A stretch of DNA of 64,000 bases from Alphaproteobacteria bacterium (GTDB lineage: Bacteria; Pseudomonadota; Alphaproteobacteria; UBA6615): assembly GCA_021774445.1 (NCBI GenBank), contig JAJFJA010000047.1, positions 101,526-165,525 on the forward strand, written 5' to 3'. A program made the translations under genes and the position numbers. The notes below the pieces were generated by a model. That model did no database searches and had not been told where the DNA came from. It saw nothing but the letters and a program-made list of their open reading frames with translations. Positions 1 to 8,226 of the stretch are shown here, in pieces (position 1 is the stretch's first letter; every line of letters begins with the position of its first letter).

Positions 1-2
1 TT

Positions 3-266
3 GAGCGGATCGGACATGTCGCCGGACCGATGATCTTGGGGCAGTTGTTTTTCCTTTATGGCGGGCAGAGTCCCGTCGTGCTGGCTTGGGTCGGCCTCGC
101 TGTTTTTGGATTGGCCCTGTTGTTTCTGATCCCGACCCGCGGTCCTTCGGAAGCCACGATTCGGAACGCCGAGATGATGGCACGTGGCGCCGGCGGCGGA
201 GCGCAGGCGATCCCACTACAACCGGTTTCCGGTTCGGTCCAAGTCGCCGCCGCGGCGACGAAATAG
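3..266 (+). CDS. C-terminal fragment of an MFS-type transporter (5' end outside window)
   Basis: Frame open from window start: ERIGHVAGPMILGQLFFLYGG...VLAWVGLAVFGLALLFLIPTR, a hydrophobic terminal TM segment; stop at 266. Confidence 0.55.
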   Translation, partial: ERIGHVAGPMILGQLFFLYGGQSPVVLAWVGLAVFGLALLFLIPTRGPSEATIRNAEMMARGAGGGAQAIPLQPVSGSVQVAAAATK

Positions 267-302
267 CGACTGGGAAACATCTCAACACCTGGAGTAAGTC
301 AT

Positions 303-1514
303 ATGAGCCATAGAACGACATCACTTCGAGCCGGATTTTCGTGTTTGACCCTTGCGTCCGCCGGATTCCTCATGCTCGCCTCATCCGCATCGATCGACGC
401 TAAGCCGGCCTATTCCGACTGGTTCGCATATGATGATGAAGCGACTGCGGCTTGGAATTTTTCCGAGATCACCGGTGACCCGAACAGTCTTCATATTGCA
501 TCCAGGACGGCCGCTCCAGAGGACAAGGAGTTCAAACTGCTCGTCCTCTACCCGAAGCCATCATCGGCATATGACGTTTGCATGACGAAGATTCTCAGCG
601 TGTTCACTGAGAAGAGCATTCCGGCCGAGTTTACCGTGGTCAATTTCGCCCGCGAGCAAGACCGCGGCGAGGCGGCGCTCGAACTCGCCGCGCGTGACGA
701 TTTCGATCTCATTTTCTCGATGGGATCGCAGTCGACGGCTTGGCTCTACAAGCAGTATCGGGGCGGCGAGATCCCGGTGGTTTCCGTGTGTTCGAAAGAT
801 CCTGTCCTACTCGGGCAGATGGACGACTACGACCACGGCAGCGGCACCAATTTCGCGTTCACGTCGCTTAACATGCCGATCGAAGTGCAGATGGCCTACG
901 TCCTCCAACTCAAGCCGGACCTCAAGAATATCGGCGTGCTGGTCGACAGCAAGAATGTGAGCGCGGTCGAAACCCAGGCCAAACCAATGGCTGAGTTCGC
1001 CAGGAAACGTGGTATCCAGGTTCTTGAACTCGCGGTCGCGAATCCTGAGAACGCCGGGGTCGAACTAGGCAACGAGTTGCCCGGGATCGTTGCGGCCATG
1101 CGCAAGAACGACCCGAACCTTGACAATAGCGTCTTGTGGATCACCGGCAGCACTTCGGTTTTCCGTGAGATCGCGACCATTAACGCCCATTCCGACCGGG
1201 TGCCGGTCCTGAGTGTTGCAACCGAGGTGGTCCGGGAGGGCGATGACAGCGCCGTCATGTCGATCGGCATCAGTTTCGAGAGCAACGGACACCTGGCCGC
1301 ACTCTATGCTTCTGACATACTGACGAAGCGGGCGGAAGCCGGTGAACTCAAGGTCGGGATCGTGTCGCCCCCGGACATCGCGATCAATTTCCGCAAAGCG
1401 CGGCAGATCGCCCTCGAGATACCGTTCGCCTTCTTTGAGGATGCGAGCTTCATTTATGACTATGAAGGTCAAGCGGTACGGAACAACGGCAAGTCAGTCG
1501 CCGCAACGCAATAG
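303..1514 (+). CDS. ABC transporter substrate-binding protein-like (ABC_sub_bind, PF04392-type)
   Basis: Signal peptide then FKLLVLYPKPSSAYDVCMTKIL...IGVLVDSKNVSAVETQAKPM; periplasmic-binding fold with no permease or ATPase next to it. Confidence 0.7.
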   Translation: MSHRTTSLRAGFSCLTLASAGFLMLASSASIDAKPAYSDWFAYDDEATAAWNFSEITGDPNSLHIASRTAAPEDKEFKLLVLYPKPSSAYDVCMTKILSVFTEKSIPAEFTVVNFAREQDRGEAALELAARDDFDLIFSMGSQSTAWLYKQYRGGEIPVVSVCSKDPVLLGQMDDYDHGSGTNFAFTSLNMPIEVQMAYVLQLKPDLKNIGVLVDSKNVSAVETQAKPMAEFARKRGIQVLELAVANPENAGVELGNELPGIVAAMRKNDPNLDNSVLWITGSTSVFREIATINAHSDRVPVLSVATEVVREGDDSAVMSIGISFESNGHLAALYASDILTKRAEAGELKVGIVSPPDIAINFRKARQIALEIPFAFFEDASFIYDYEGQAVRNNGKSVAATQ

Positions 1515-1631
1515 ATCTGCAGAAGGGACGACATGTCAGCGGTGCCGCGCGTCGCGGTGCCGCTGACATGCTAGTCGGCGCGCCACGGGCCGGCAGCCGG
1601 GAAAACGAGAACGACGCCTTCGAACCACTCT

Positions 1632-2351
1632 TCAGCGCCCGGCGACAGCCTCCGCCGGCGGCACGCGGCCGGAGGCCGCCGGAAAGGCGTGTTGGAACAG
1701 GCCGCGTTGCACGTCGCTGAGGTGGTTATGCATCGTCTCATAGGCCCGCTCGCTGTCGCGTGCGGCGATCGCCTCGAAAATCTCTCGGTGATCTTTGGCA
1801 TAGACGGCTTGCCGCTTGTAACACCTGCCGTTCTCGCTCAGCCTCTCCCAACTCGCATCTTGCCGCAACGCGTGCAGCGCATCGTAGAGCGCCAGGAATA
1901 ACGCGTTGCGCGCCGCTTCGGCGATGCAGCGATGGAAGGCCGCATCCGCCCGCTGATAGTCGGCCGAGTTTCGCGCATTGCGGGTTTCTTCGACCAGCCG
2001 CCGCAGCTTGTCGATATCGCAGCGCGACGCCCGCAGGCTCGCTAGCCGCGCAATCGTCGGCTCCGCTGACAGCCTGACTTCCATGACTTCCAGCGGATTG
2101 GTGTGCTGAAAAACCCCGTTGAGGGGACCGCCTTCGTTTGCCTCGCCGTTCGTCACAAAGGTACCGCGTCCCTGCCGCCGCGACACTTGGCCTTCGTCCT
2201 CGAGGATGCCCAGGGCCCGCCGAAGCGATCGTCGGCCGACACCCAGCGCCTGCGCCAGTTCGCGCTCCGGTGGCAGCCGCCCTCTGGCACCCAGCTCACC
2301 GGCGCTGATCATCTTGCGGAGTTTGGACAGCGTCAGCTCGTAGCGCTCCAT
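1632..2351 (-). CDS. GntR family transcriptional regulator (FCD type)
   Basis: wHTH MERYELTLSKLRKMISAGELGARGRLPPERELAQALGVGRRSLRRALGILEDEGQVSRRQGRGTFV; helical C-terminal FCD domain. Start taken at internal Met of ORF 1632..2435. Confidence 0.85.
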   Translation of the reverse strand: MERYELTLSKLRKMISAGELGARGRLPPERELAQALGVGRRSLRRALGILEDEGQVSRRQGRGTFVTNGEANEGGPLNGVFQHTNPLEVMEVRLSAEPTIARLASLRASRCDIDKLRRLVEETRNARNSADYQRADAAFHRCIAEAARNALFLALYDALHALRQDASWERLSENGRCYKRQAVYAKDHREIFEAIAARDSERAYETMHNHLSDVQRGLFQHAFPAASGRVPPAEAVAGR

Positions 2352-2556
2352 TGGTCCCGCTGCATCCCTTCTTGGTTGCGCTCCTGAGGGCGGTGCGAAC
2401 AACACCAAACCGCCTACAACGGAACGCTGCGACAAAATCGCTCATGACGAATCTTTCCATATTGGTCGCGCAATGTCAAAGGGCGGTGTCCTGGTCATAT
2501 CTGCCCCAGGAAATTGGTCCCTTCTATATTTGGGGCCTGTGCTTGCGAAGCAGAGA

Positions 2557-2583
2557 TATGGTTCCGCAGCCATATGGAACCAA
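2557..2583. promoter_or_regulatory. Overlapping inverted repeats, candidate GntR operator
   Basis: tggttcc-N10-ggaacca (2559-2582) overlapping atatgg-N8-ccatat in the divergent GntR/cupin intergenic region. Confidence 0.4.
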
Positions 2584-2740
2584 AGGGAAAATCCGCGCCG
2601 GATTGTTGACGGCTACGGGCTCATTGGTTACCGTCAGGTAACACTGGACGAGCCGGACGCGACCGCGAATTGCTTGGGGCCGACATTCCCATTTAGCGCG
2701 TTTTGTCGTCGGTAGAAGCCGGGCAGAAGGGAGCGCCACT

Positions 2741-3895
2741 ATGAGTGATTCAACCGTCGAAATCGGTGCGGATCATAACCATCAAGCCGCGTTGGACGCG
2801 CTCCACCGGGATGTCGAGCGCGCCGATATGGCGCCTTTCTGGGCCATAGATACGACCAACAAGAATGATGAAGACCGCCAGGTCATGGACCAGAAGAAGG
2901 CGATACCCTTCGTCTGGTCTTACAAGGACGGCATTGAACCGCTGCTGTATCGCTCGGCCGAACTCATCACCACCCAGAGTTCCGAACGCCGCTCGTTGAT
3001 CCTCGTCAACCCAGGCGTGGCGCCTCGTCGTGCGTCCGTCAGCACGATGTACACGGCCTACCGGCTCAATGATCCCCGCGAGATCATGCCGCCCCATCGT
3101 CACTCGCCGAACGCCATTCGTTTTGGCCTGACCGGCACCCAGAATTTCACCGGCGTCGAGGGGGAGAACATTACCTTCGGTCCCGGTGACATGGTGCTGA
3201 CGCCCCATGACACCTGGCATAACCACGGCAATCAGGGCAGCGAACCGGCGATCAATCTCAGCGTTCTCGATCTGCCTTTGGTTGAGACCCTCAACGCCAC
3301 CTATTTTGAGCATGATTATACCGAGGACGTTGACGGCAAGCGCGAACGGCGCACCGTCCAGTCAGAGCGTTTCTCGGCCGACTACTCCCAGCGTATTTAT
3401 GGGACAGGGGGCTTGCTGCCGCGCTTCGTCAGCCACGACCGCGGCACCGGCAACGCCTCGCCCATGTATGTCTATCGTTGGCAGGTCATGCGCGAGACCT
3501 TGGAACGCTTCAAGGATTGGGATGGCGATCCCCATGAGGCGATCTTGATCGAGTATGTCGATCCGACCACCGGCGGCGCCATCTTCAAGACCATCACCTT
3601 CTTTGCCCAGATGCTGCGGCCGGGGGAACGCACCCGGCCCATGAAGCAAAATGCCAGCTTGCTCGTCGCCCCCTTCGAGGGCCGCGGCCACAGCATTATC
3701 GACGGCCGGCAATACGATTGGGCGCCCTTTGACACCATGGCGGTGCCCGGCGGCGCCTGGTATGAGCATGTCAATCCGTCCTCGACCGAGCCGGCCATCT
3801 TCTTTGTCGCCAGCGACGAGCCGACGCTCAAGGCCTTGGCGCTCTATCAAAAGCACGGTCGCACCGAAGCCGGCGAAATCGTCCGGCTCGCTTAA
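2741..3895 (+). CDS. Gentisate 1,2-dioxygenase-family bicupin, putative ring-cleavage dioxygenase
   Basis: SERRSLILVNPG, PPHRHSPNAIRFGLTGTQNFTGVEGE, GDMVLTPHDTWHNHGN: cupin motifs with HRH...H metal ligands typical of the GDO / salicylate 1,2-dioxygenase family. Confidence 0.8.
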   Translation: MSDSTVEIGADHNHQAALDALHRDVERADMAPFWAIDTTNKNDEDRQVMDQKKAIPFVWSYKDGIEPLLYRSAELITTQSSERRSLILVNPGVAPRRASVSTMYTAYRLNDPREIMPPHRHSPNAIRFGLTGTQNFTGVEGENITFGPGDMVLTPHDTWHNHGNQGSEPAINLSVLDLPLVETLNATYFEHDYTEDVDGKRERRTVQSERFSADYSQRIYGTGGLLPRFVSHDRGTGNASPMYVYRWQVMRETLERFKDWDGDPHEAILIEYVDPTTGGAIFKTITFFAQMLRPGERTRPMKQNASLLVAPFEGRGHSIIDGRQYDWAPFDTMAVPGGAWYEHVNPSSTEPAIFFVASDEPTLKALALYQKHGRTEAGEIVRLA

Positions 3896-3943
3896 GCGGC
3901 GCGAAAAACACCGGCGACCGGCATGAAAAAACGCTAAGGCGAA

Positions 3944-5071
3944 ATGGCAAAGTCACAGCACACCACGCACCTCGCCAACATCGACTGCGCTGGCGGCGGC
4001 CAAGTCTGGGTCGAGGGCACAACCCTATATATCGGTCACATGCGCCATCCCAGCGGCACGACGATCGTCGATGTCGCCGACCCAAGAAGTCCCAAGATCC
4101 TCAGCCGCATCGAAATTCCCGACGGTTGGCATTCCCACAAGGTCCGTGTCTCCGGCGACATCATGATCGTCAATCATGAACGCTTGGGTCAGGAAGGTGA
4201 TGCGGACTTTGGCGGCGGTTTGGCGATCTATGACGTTGCCGACCCCAGCGATCCCAGATTGATCACCAAATGGACCACCCATGGTCGCGGCGTGCATCGC
4301 TACGACTTCGATGGCCGTTACGCCTACATCTCACCCACCGCCGAGGGTTACGTCGGCAACATCGTCATGATCCTCGATCTTGCCGACCCCGCCCATCCGC
4401 AAGAGGTCGGCCGTTGGTGGATCCCCGGTCAGTGGGCCGCCGGCGGCGAGGAGTATCCCTGGGATAACTGGGTGCCGCCGCGCTGTCATCATCCGCTCCG
4501 CGTCGGCGACCGGCTTTACGTGAGTTATTGGCACCACGGCTTCTTCATTCTCGACATCGCCGACATGGCGCAGCCGAAACTCATCGCTGCCGCCAATACC
4601 TCGCCGAGCTTCCCCCATCCCACCCACACCTGCCTGGTGATGCCCGAGCCCCTCAAGGGCCGCAAGGTGATGATCGTCGCCGATGAGGATGTCGCCAAGC
4701 TCTATCCCGCGGCGCCAGCCTTCACCTGGATCTACGACATTACCAATGAGCACTATCCGGTACCCATTTCGTCGTTCCAGGTCGAAGGTGTCGACCCCGA
4801 TGGCCGGCCGCAGCAGCCGATGACTGGCTGCCATCAACCGTCCGAGCGCTTCAACGGCACCGTGATTCCCTTCGCCTGGTTCGCCCAGGGACTGCGCATC
4901 CTCGATGTCGCCGATCCGTTCCAACCCCGCGAGGTCGCCTATTACGAGCCCGACCCGCCGGCCGGCTTCGAGCGGTCTTCCGCCAACGACGTCACGATCG
5001 ATTCCCGCGGCTTGATTTATCTGATCGACCGCCAGCGCGGTGTCGATATCATCGAAACTTCAGTTTTCTGA
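3944..5071 (+). CDS. LVIVD repeat (beta-propeller) protein
   Basis: Repeated DVADPxxPxxxxxxx blades (TTIVDVADPRSPKIL, LAIYDVADPSDPRLI, VMILDLADPAHPQEV, FFILDIADMAQPKLI, LRILDVADPFQPREV). Confidence 0.75.
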   Translation: MAKSQHTTHLANIDCAGGGQVWVEGTTLYIGHMRHPSGTTIVDVADPRSPKILSRIEIPDGWHSHKVRVSGDIMIVNHERLGQEGDADFGGGLAIYDVADPSDPRLITKWTTHGRGVHRYDFDGRYAYISPTAEGYVGNIVMILDLADPAHPQEVGRWWIPGQWAAGGEEYPWDNWVPPRCHHPLRVGDRLYVSYWHHGFFILDIADMAQPKLIAAANTSPSFPHPTHTCLVMPEPLKGRKVMIVADEDVAKLYPAAPAFTWIYDITNEHYPVPISSFQVEGVDPDGRPQQPMTGCHQPSERFNGTVIPFAWFAQGLRILDVADPFQPREVAYYEPDPPAGFERSSANDVTIDSRGLIYLIDRQRGVDIIETSVF

Positions 5072-5080
5072 GCCAGGAAA

Positions 5081-5461
5081 ATGTCAGACGCCATCCAAGC
5101 TTTCGGTAACAAGAACCCCAACCTGCCGTTTCATCCCGCGGTCCGCGCCGGCGATTTCATCTTCGTGTCCGGCCAGGTCGCCAAGGACGAGAACGGCAAT
5201 ATGTGCGGCGGCCCGATCGAGGACCAGGTACGCTGGACCTTGGAATCCATTCGCCGCGCCCTCCAGGCAGCGGGTGCCGATTTGACCGACGTGGTCAAGA
5301 TTACGGTTTATCTCGAAGATACCCGGGACTTCGGGCGGTATAACCGCGTCTTCGCCGAGTTTTTTCCCGCTGGCGGCATTGCCCGGACCACGGTCGAGGC
5401 CCGCGCCGTCATCGACACCAAGATCGAAATGGATGCCATTGCCTACAAACCGGCCGGCTAA
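5081..5461 (+). CDS. RidA family (YjgF/YER057c/UK114) protein, likely enamine/imine deaminase
   Basis: LPFHPAVRAGDFIFVSGQVAKDENG...RALQAAGADLTDVVKITVYLEDTRDFGRYNRVFAEFFPAGGIARTTVEA. Confidence 0.9.
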   Translation: MSDAIQAFGNKNPNLPFHPAVRAGDFIFVSGQVAKDENGNMCGGPIEDQVRWTLESIRRALQAAGADLTDVVKITVYLEDTRDFGRYNRVFAEFFPAGGIARTTVEARAVIDTKIEMDAIAYKPAG

Positions 5462-5502
5462 GCCGCCGGGCATGCAACGACGGGCTACGGGGAGAGGAAA
5501 CC

Positions 5503-6108
5503 ATGTTTAGGCTACTAGGCCGCAAGACCTCAGGTAACGTGCAGAAGGTGATTTGGTTCTGCGAAGAGCGCGGGTTGGACTACAGCAGTGAAGACTATGG
5601 TCGTCAGTTCGGCAACACCGACGACCGGGCGTATCTCGACCTTAATCCCAACGGCAAGGTGCCGACCTTGGTCGATGGCGATGTGATCGTTTGGGAGTCC
5701 AACACCATTCTACGTTACCTCTGCAACCGCACCGACGACGCCACGCTCTATCCCGCCGATCCCGGCATCCGCAGTCAGGCCGAGCGCTGGATGGATTGGC
5801 AGCTTGCCTCCTTGAACAACGCCTATATGGGGATATTCAAGGAGACCAAGAAGCCCGAAGCCGAGCGCAGCGCCGCGACCTTGGCCGCCCATAGCGCCGA
5901 CATGGCGGCTCAGCTCACCATCCTCGATGGCGGGCTGGCCGGTCGGCAATGGCTTGCCGGCGATGCGATCAGTCTGGCCGAAATCTGTCTTGGTCCCATC
6001 GTCCATCGCTGCTTGGGTTTTCCCATCGAATTGCCGGCGCTGCCTGCTGTCCGTGGCTGGCATGAGCGTTTTTCCACCCGCCCGGCTTTTCAAACCGCGA
6101 CGAGTTAA
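5503..6108 (+). CDS. Glutathione S-transferase family protein
   Basis: N-terminal thioredoxin fold MFRLLGRKTSGNVQKVIWFCEERGLDY...NPNGKVPTLVDGDVIVWESNTILRYL. Confidence 0.9.
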   Translation: MFRLLGRKTSGNVQKVIWFCEERGLDYSSEDYGRQFGNTDDRAYLDLNPNGKVPTLVDGDVIVWESNTILRYLCNRTDDATLYPADPGIRSQAERWMDWQLASLNNAYMGIFKETKKPEAERSAATLAAHSADMAAQLTILDGGLAGRQWLAGDAISLAEICLGPIVHRCLGFPIELPALPAVRGWHERFSTRPAFQTATS

Positions 6109-6157
6109 CAAAACCAAATAGTTAGAGTCAAAAATTAAAGTAAGATCGGAGAAACGA

Positions 6158-7072
6158 ATGACCAAAGCAGCCGTAATTGGCCTGGGGACCATGGGGCCCG
6201 GAATCGCCCAGACGTTGGCCCGCGCCGGAATGGATGTGACCGCCTATGACGCGTTTCCCGAAGCCCGGGAGAAGGCGCCGGCGGGTTTTGCCCTGGCCAC
6301 GACCATACTCAGCAATCTTGGTGTCGAGCAGCGCGGCAGCGGCGAGGTCACGATAGTCGACGACCTTGCCGCCTGTGTCGACGGCGCCGCCCTTGTCGTC
6401 GAGACAGTCCCGGAGAAGTTGGAGATCAAGGCTGAGGTCTTCCAGGCGCTGGATAAATTGGTCGGCGACGATTGCATCTTGGCCTCCAACACCTCCGGCA
6501 TTCCGGTCACCAAGCTCCAGCAAGGCATCTCCAATCCCGGCCGCGTGGTGGGCATGCACTGGTCCAACCCGCCCCATGTCATCCCCATGATCGAAGTCAT
6601 CGCCGGCGCCGAGACCGCGACCAAGACCGTCGACTGGATGTGCGACACCATCAAAGGCCTCGGCCTGCTCCCCGTCGTCGTCAAGAAGGATGTCCCGGGC
6701 TTCGTTGAGAACCGCATTCTTTATGCCTTGCTGCGCGAGTGCGTCGATTTGGTCGATCAGGAGATCATCGATGCCGAGGGGCTCGACACCTGTGTGTCCT
6801 GGGGCATCGGCTACAAGCTGTCCGTCATCGGGCCCATGGCGTTGCTCGATGTCGCCGGCCTCGATATCTACGATGCCGTCGGCAGCTACCTGAACAAGGA
6901 GCTGTGCAACCGCGGCGATATGAGTCCCTTCGTTACCGACCGCATTGCCAGCGGCAAGCTCGGCATTAAGACCGGCGGTGGGGTTTACGACTACACGCCC
7001 GAGAAGATCAAAGAACTTGTCGGTGAGCGCGGCCGCAAACTCGTCGCCGTACGCAAGGCGCTAGAAAGCTGA
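6158..7072 (+). CDS. 3-hydroxyacyl-CoA dehydrogenase family, resembling 5-formyl-3-hydroxy-2-methylpyridine-4-carboxylate dehydrogenase of B6 degradation
   Basis: GLGTMGPG NAD motif; VGMHWSNPPHVIPMIEVIAG, LLPVVVKKDVPGFVENRILYALLRE, LDTCVSWGIGYK; strongly resembles remembered Mesorhizobium loti Mlr6793. Confidence 0.75.
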   Translation: MTKAAVIGLGTMGPGIAQTLARAGMDVTAYDAFPEAREKAPAGFALATTILSNLGVEQRGSGEVTIVDDLAACVDGAALVVETVPEKLEIKAEVFQALDKLVGDDCILASNTSGIPVTKLQQGISNPGRVVGMHWSNPPHVIPMIEVIAGAETATKTVDWMCDTIKGLGLLPVVVKKDVPGFVENRILYALLRECVDLVDQEIIDAEGLDTCVSWGIGYKLSVIGPMALLDVAGLDIYDAVGSYLNKELCNRGDMSPFVTDRIASGKLGIKTGGGVYDYTPEKIKELVGERGRKLVAVRKALES

Positions 7073-7114
7073 GTGAACTCAAGTAAGATCAACACGTGAA
7101 AGGGAGGTATTACC

Positions 7115-8149
7115 ATGTCTAGACTAAGAACACTGAGCGCCCTGACCCTGGGCGCGGTCCTCGGATTGGCGGTCACCGCACAAGCTGGGGAAATCAAGAG
7201 CATCGCCATCTTGGTTCCCGAGCAGGGCACCGACTATGGCTGGAACCAGCAGGGTGTCGATGCCGCCCGCACGGTCGCCGAGAAATTCGGTCTCGAGTTT
7301 CTGCCGGCCGAAGGCCTCGGTTACGGCGATGTCCGTCCGACTCTGCGCGAGTTGGCGGAGGAAGGCGCCAGCCTGATGATCGCCCACGCCAGCGGCTACA
7401 ACACCGCCGCCCCCGAGATCGCCGCCGAGACCGGTACGCCGGTGGCGATCGTCGACCGGCCCGACGATATGAAGGCGGGCCTTGTTGCCGACTACACCCT
7501 CAGTGGCCATGAGGGCGCCTACTTGGCCGGGATTATGGCCGCGAAGATGACCCAGACCGGTACCGTCGGCATCGTCGTCTCCGGTGAGCCGCCATCCTGG
7601 AACTCCCAATCGGCTGGTTTTGCTCTTGGTGCCAAGGCCGAAAATCCAGGCATCGATATCGTCTACGCCGTGATCGGCCCGGCTGCTTATGCCGACGCCG
7701 CCGGTGGCCGCCGCGTCACTGAATCTGTCATCTCGGCCGGCGCCGACATCGTTTTCGGTCAGGGCAACGGCTCCAGCTTCGGCATGATTCAGGCCGTCGA
7801 GACCACCAAGGCGACCAACGGTGGCAAGGCTTGGTTCATCGATGTCATCGGCGACAAATCGGAACTCGACAAGGGTCACCTGCTGTCGTCCGTGCTGTGG
7901 GACATGGTGCCGGTTTATTCCGCCATGGTTGAAGACATCAAGGCCGACACGTTCGGCTCCCGCGGTTACAAGATCAGCCTCGCCGACGATTCCGTTCGGT
8001 TGCTGCAGACCCCGCACATCCCGGACGATGTCTGGGCCGATCTGATGAAGACCCGCGACGATATCGTCGGTGGCTCCGTCGCCATTGACGAGATCACCGA
8101 CGCGCAAGAAGTGCGTGCGTTGATGACTTCGGTCGAGGCGGCTGAATAG
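7115..8149 (+). CDS. BMP family ABC transporter substrate-binding protein
   Basis: Signal peptide; KSIAILVPEQGTDYGWNQQGVDAA...GHEGAYLAGIMAAKMTQTGTVGIVVSGEP; first gene of a complete ABC importer set. Confidence 0.88.
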   Translation: MSRLRTLSALTLGAVLGLAVTAQAGEIKSIAILVPEQGTDYGWNQQGVDAARTVAEKFGLEFLPAEGLGYGDVRPTLRELAEEGASLMIAHASGYNTAAPEIAAETGTPVAIVDRPDDMKAGLVADYTLSGHEGAYLAGIMAAKMTQTGTVGIVVSGEPPSWNSQSAGFALGAKAENPGIDIVYAVIGPAAYADAAGGRRVTESVISAGADIVFGQGNGSSFGMIQAVETTKATNGGKAWFIDVIGDKSELDKGHLLSSVLWDMVPVYSAMVEDIKADTFGSRGYKISLADDSVRLLQTPHIPDDVWADLMKTRDDIVGGSVAIDEITDAQEVRALMTSVEAAE

Positions 8150-8165
8150 CAGCTTTTCAGGGGCT

Positions 8166-8194
8166 GAAGGGCGGCCCTCCCAGGGTCGCCCTTC
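8166..8194 (+). terminator. Strong hairpin between SBP and ATPase genes (partial terminator/mRNA stabiliser)
   Basis: gaagggcg gccctcccagggt cgcccttc; outer 8-bp stem plus inner ccct/aggg pairing. Confidence 0.6.
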
Positions 8195-8226
8195 CTCCGA
8201 TTGCGGGAATGCTTGAGGGCAGGGCC

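Noticed and set aside
6158-7072. Fatty acid 3-hydroxyacyl-CoA dehydrogenase
   Set aside because: Family membership is correct, but no other beta-oxidation genes are nearby and the WSNPPHVIPMIEVI/CVSWGIGYK features resemble the B6 pathway enzyme.
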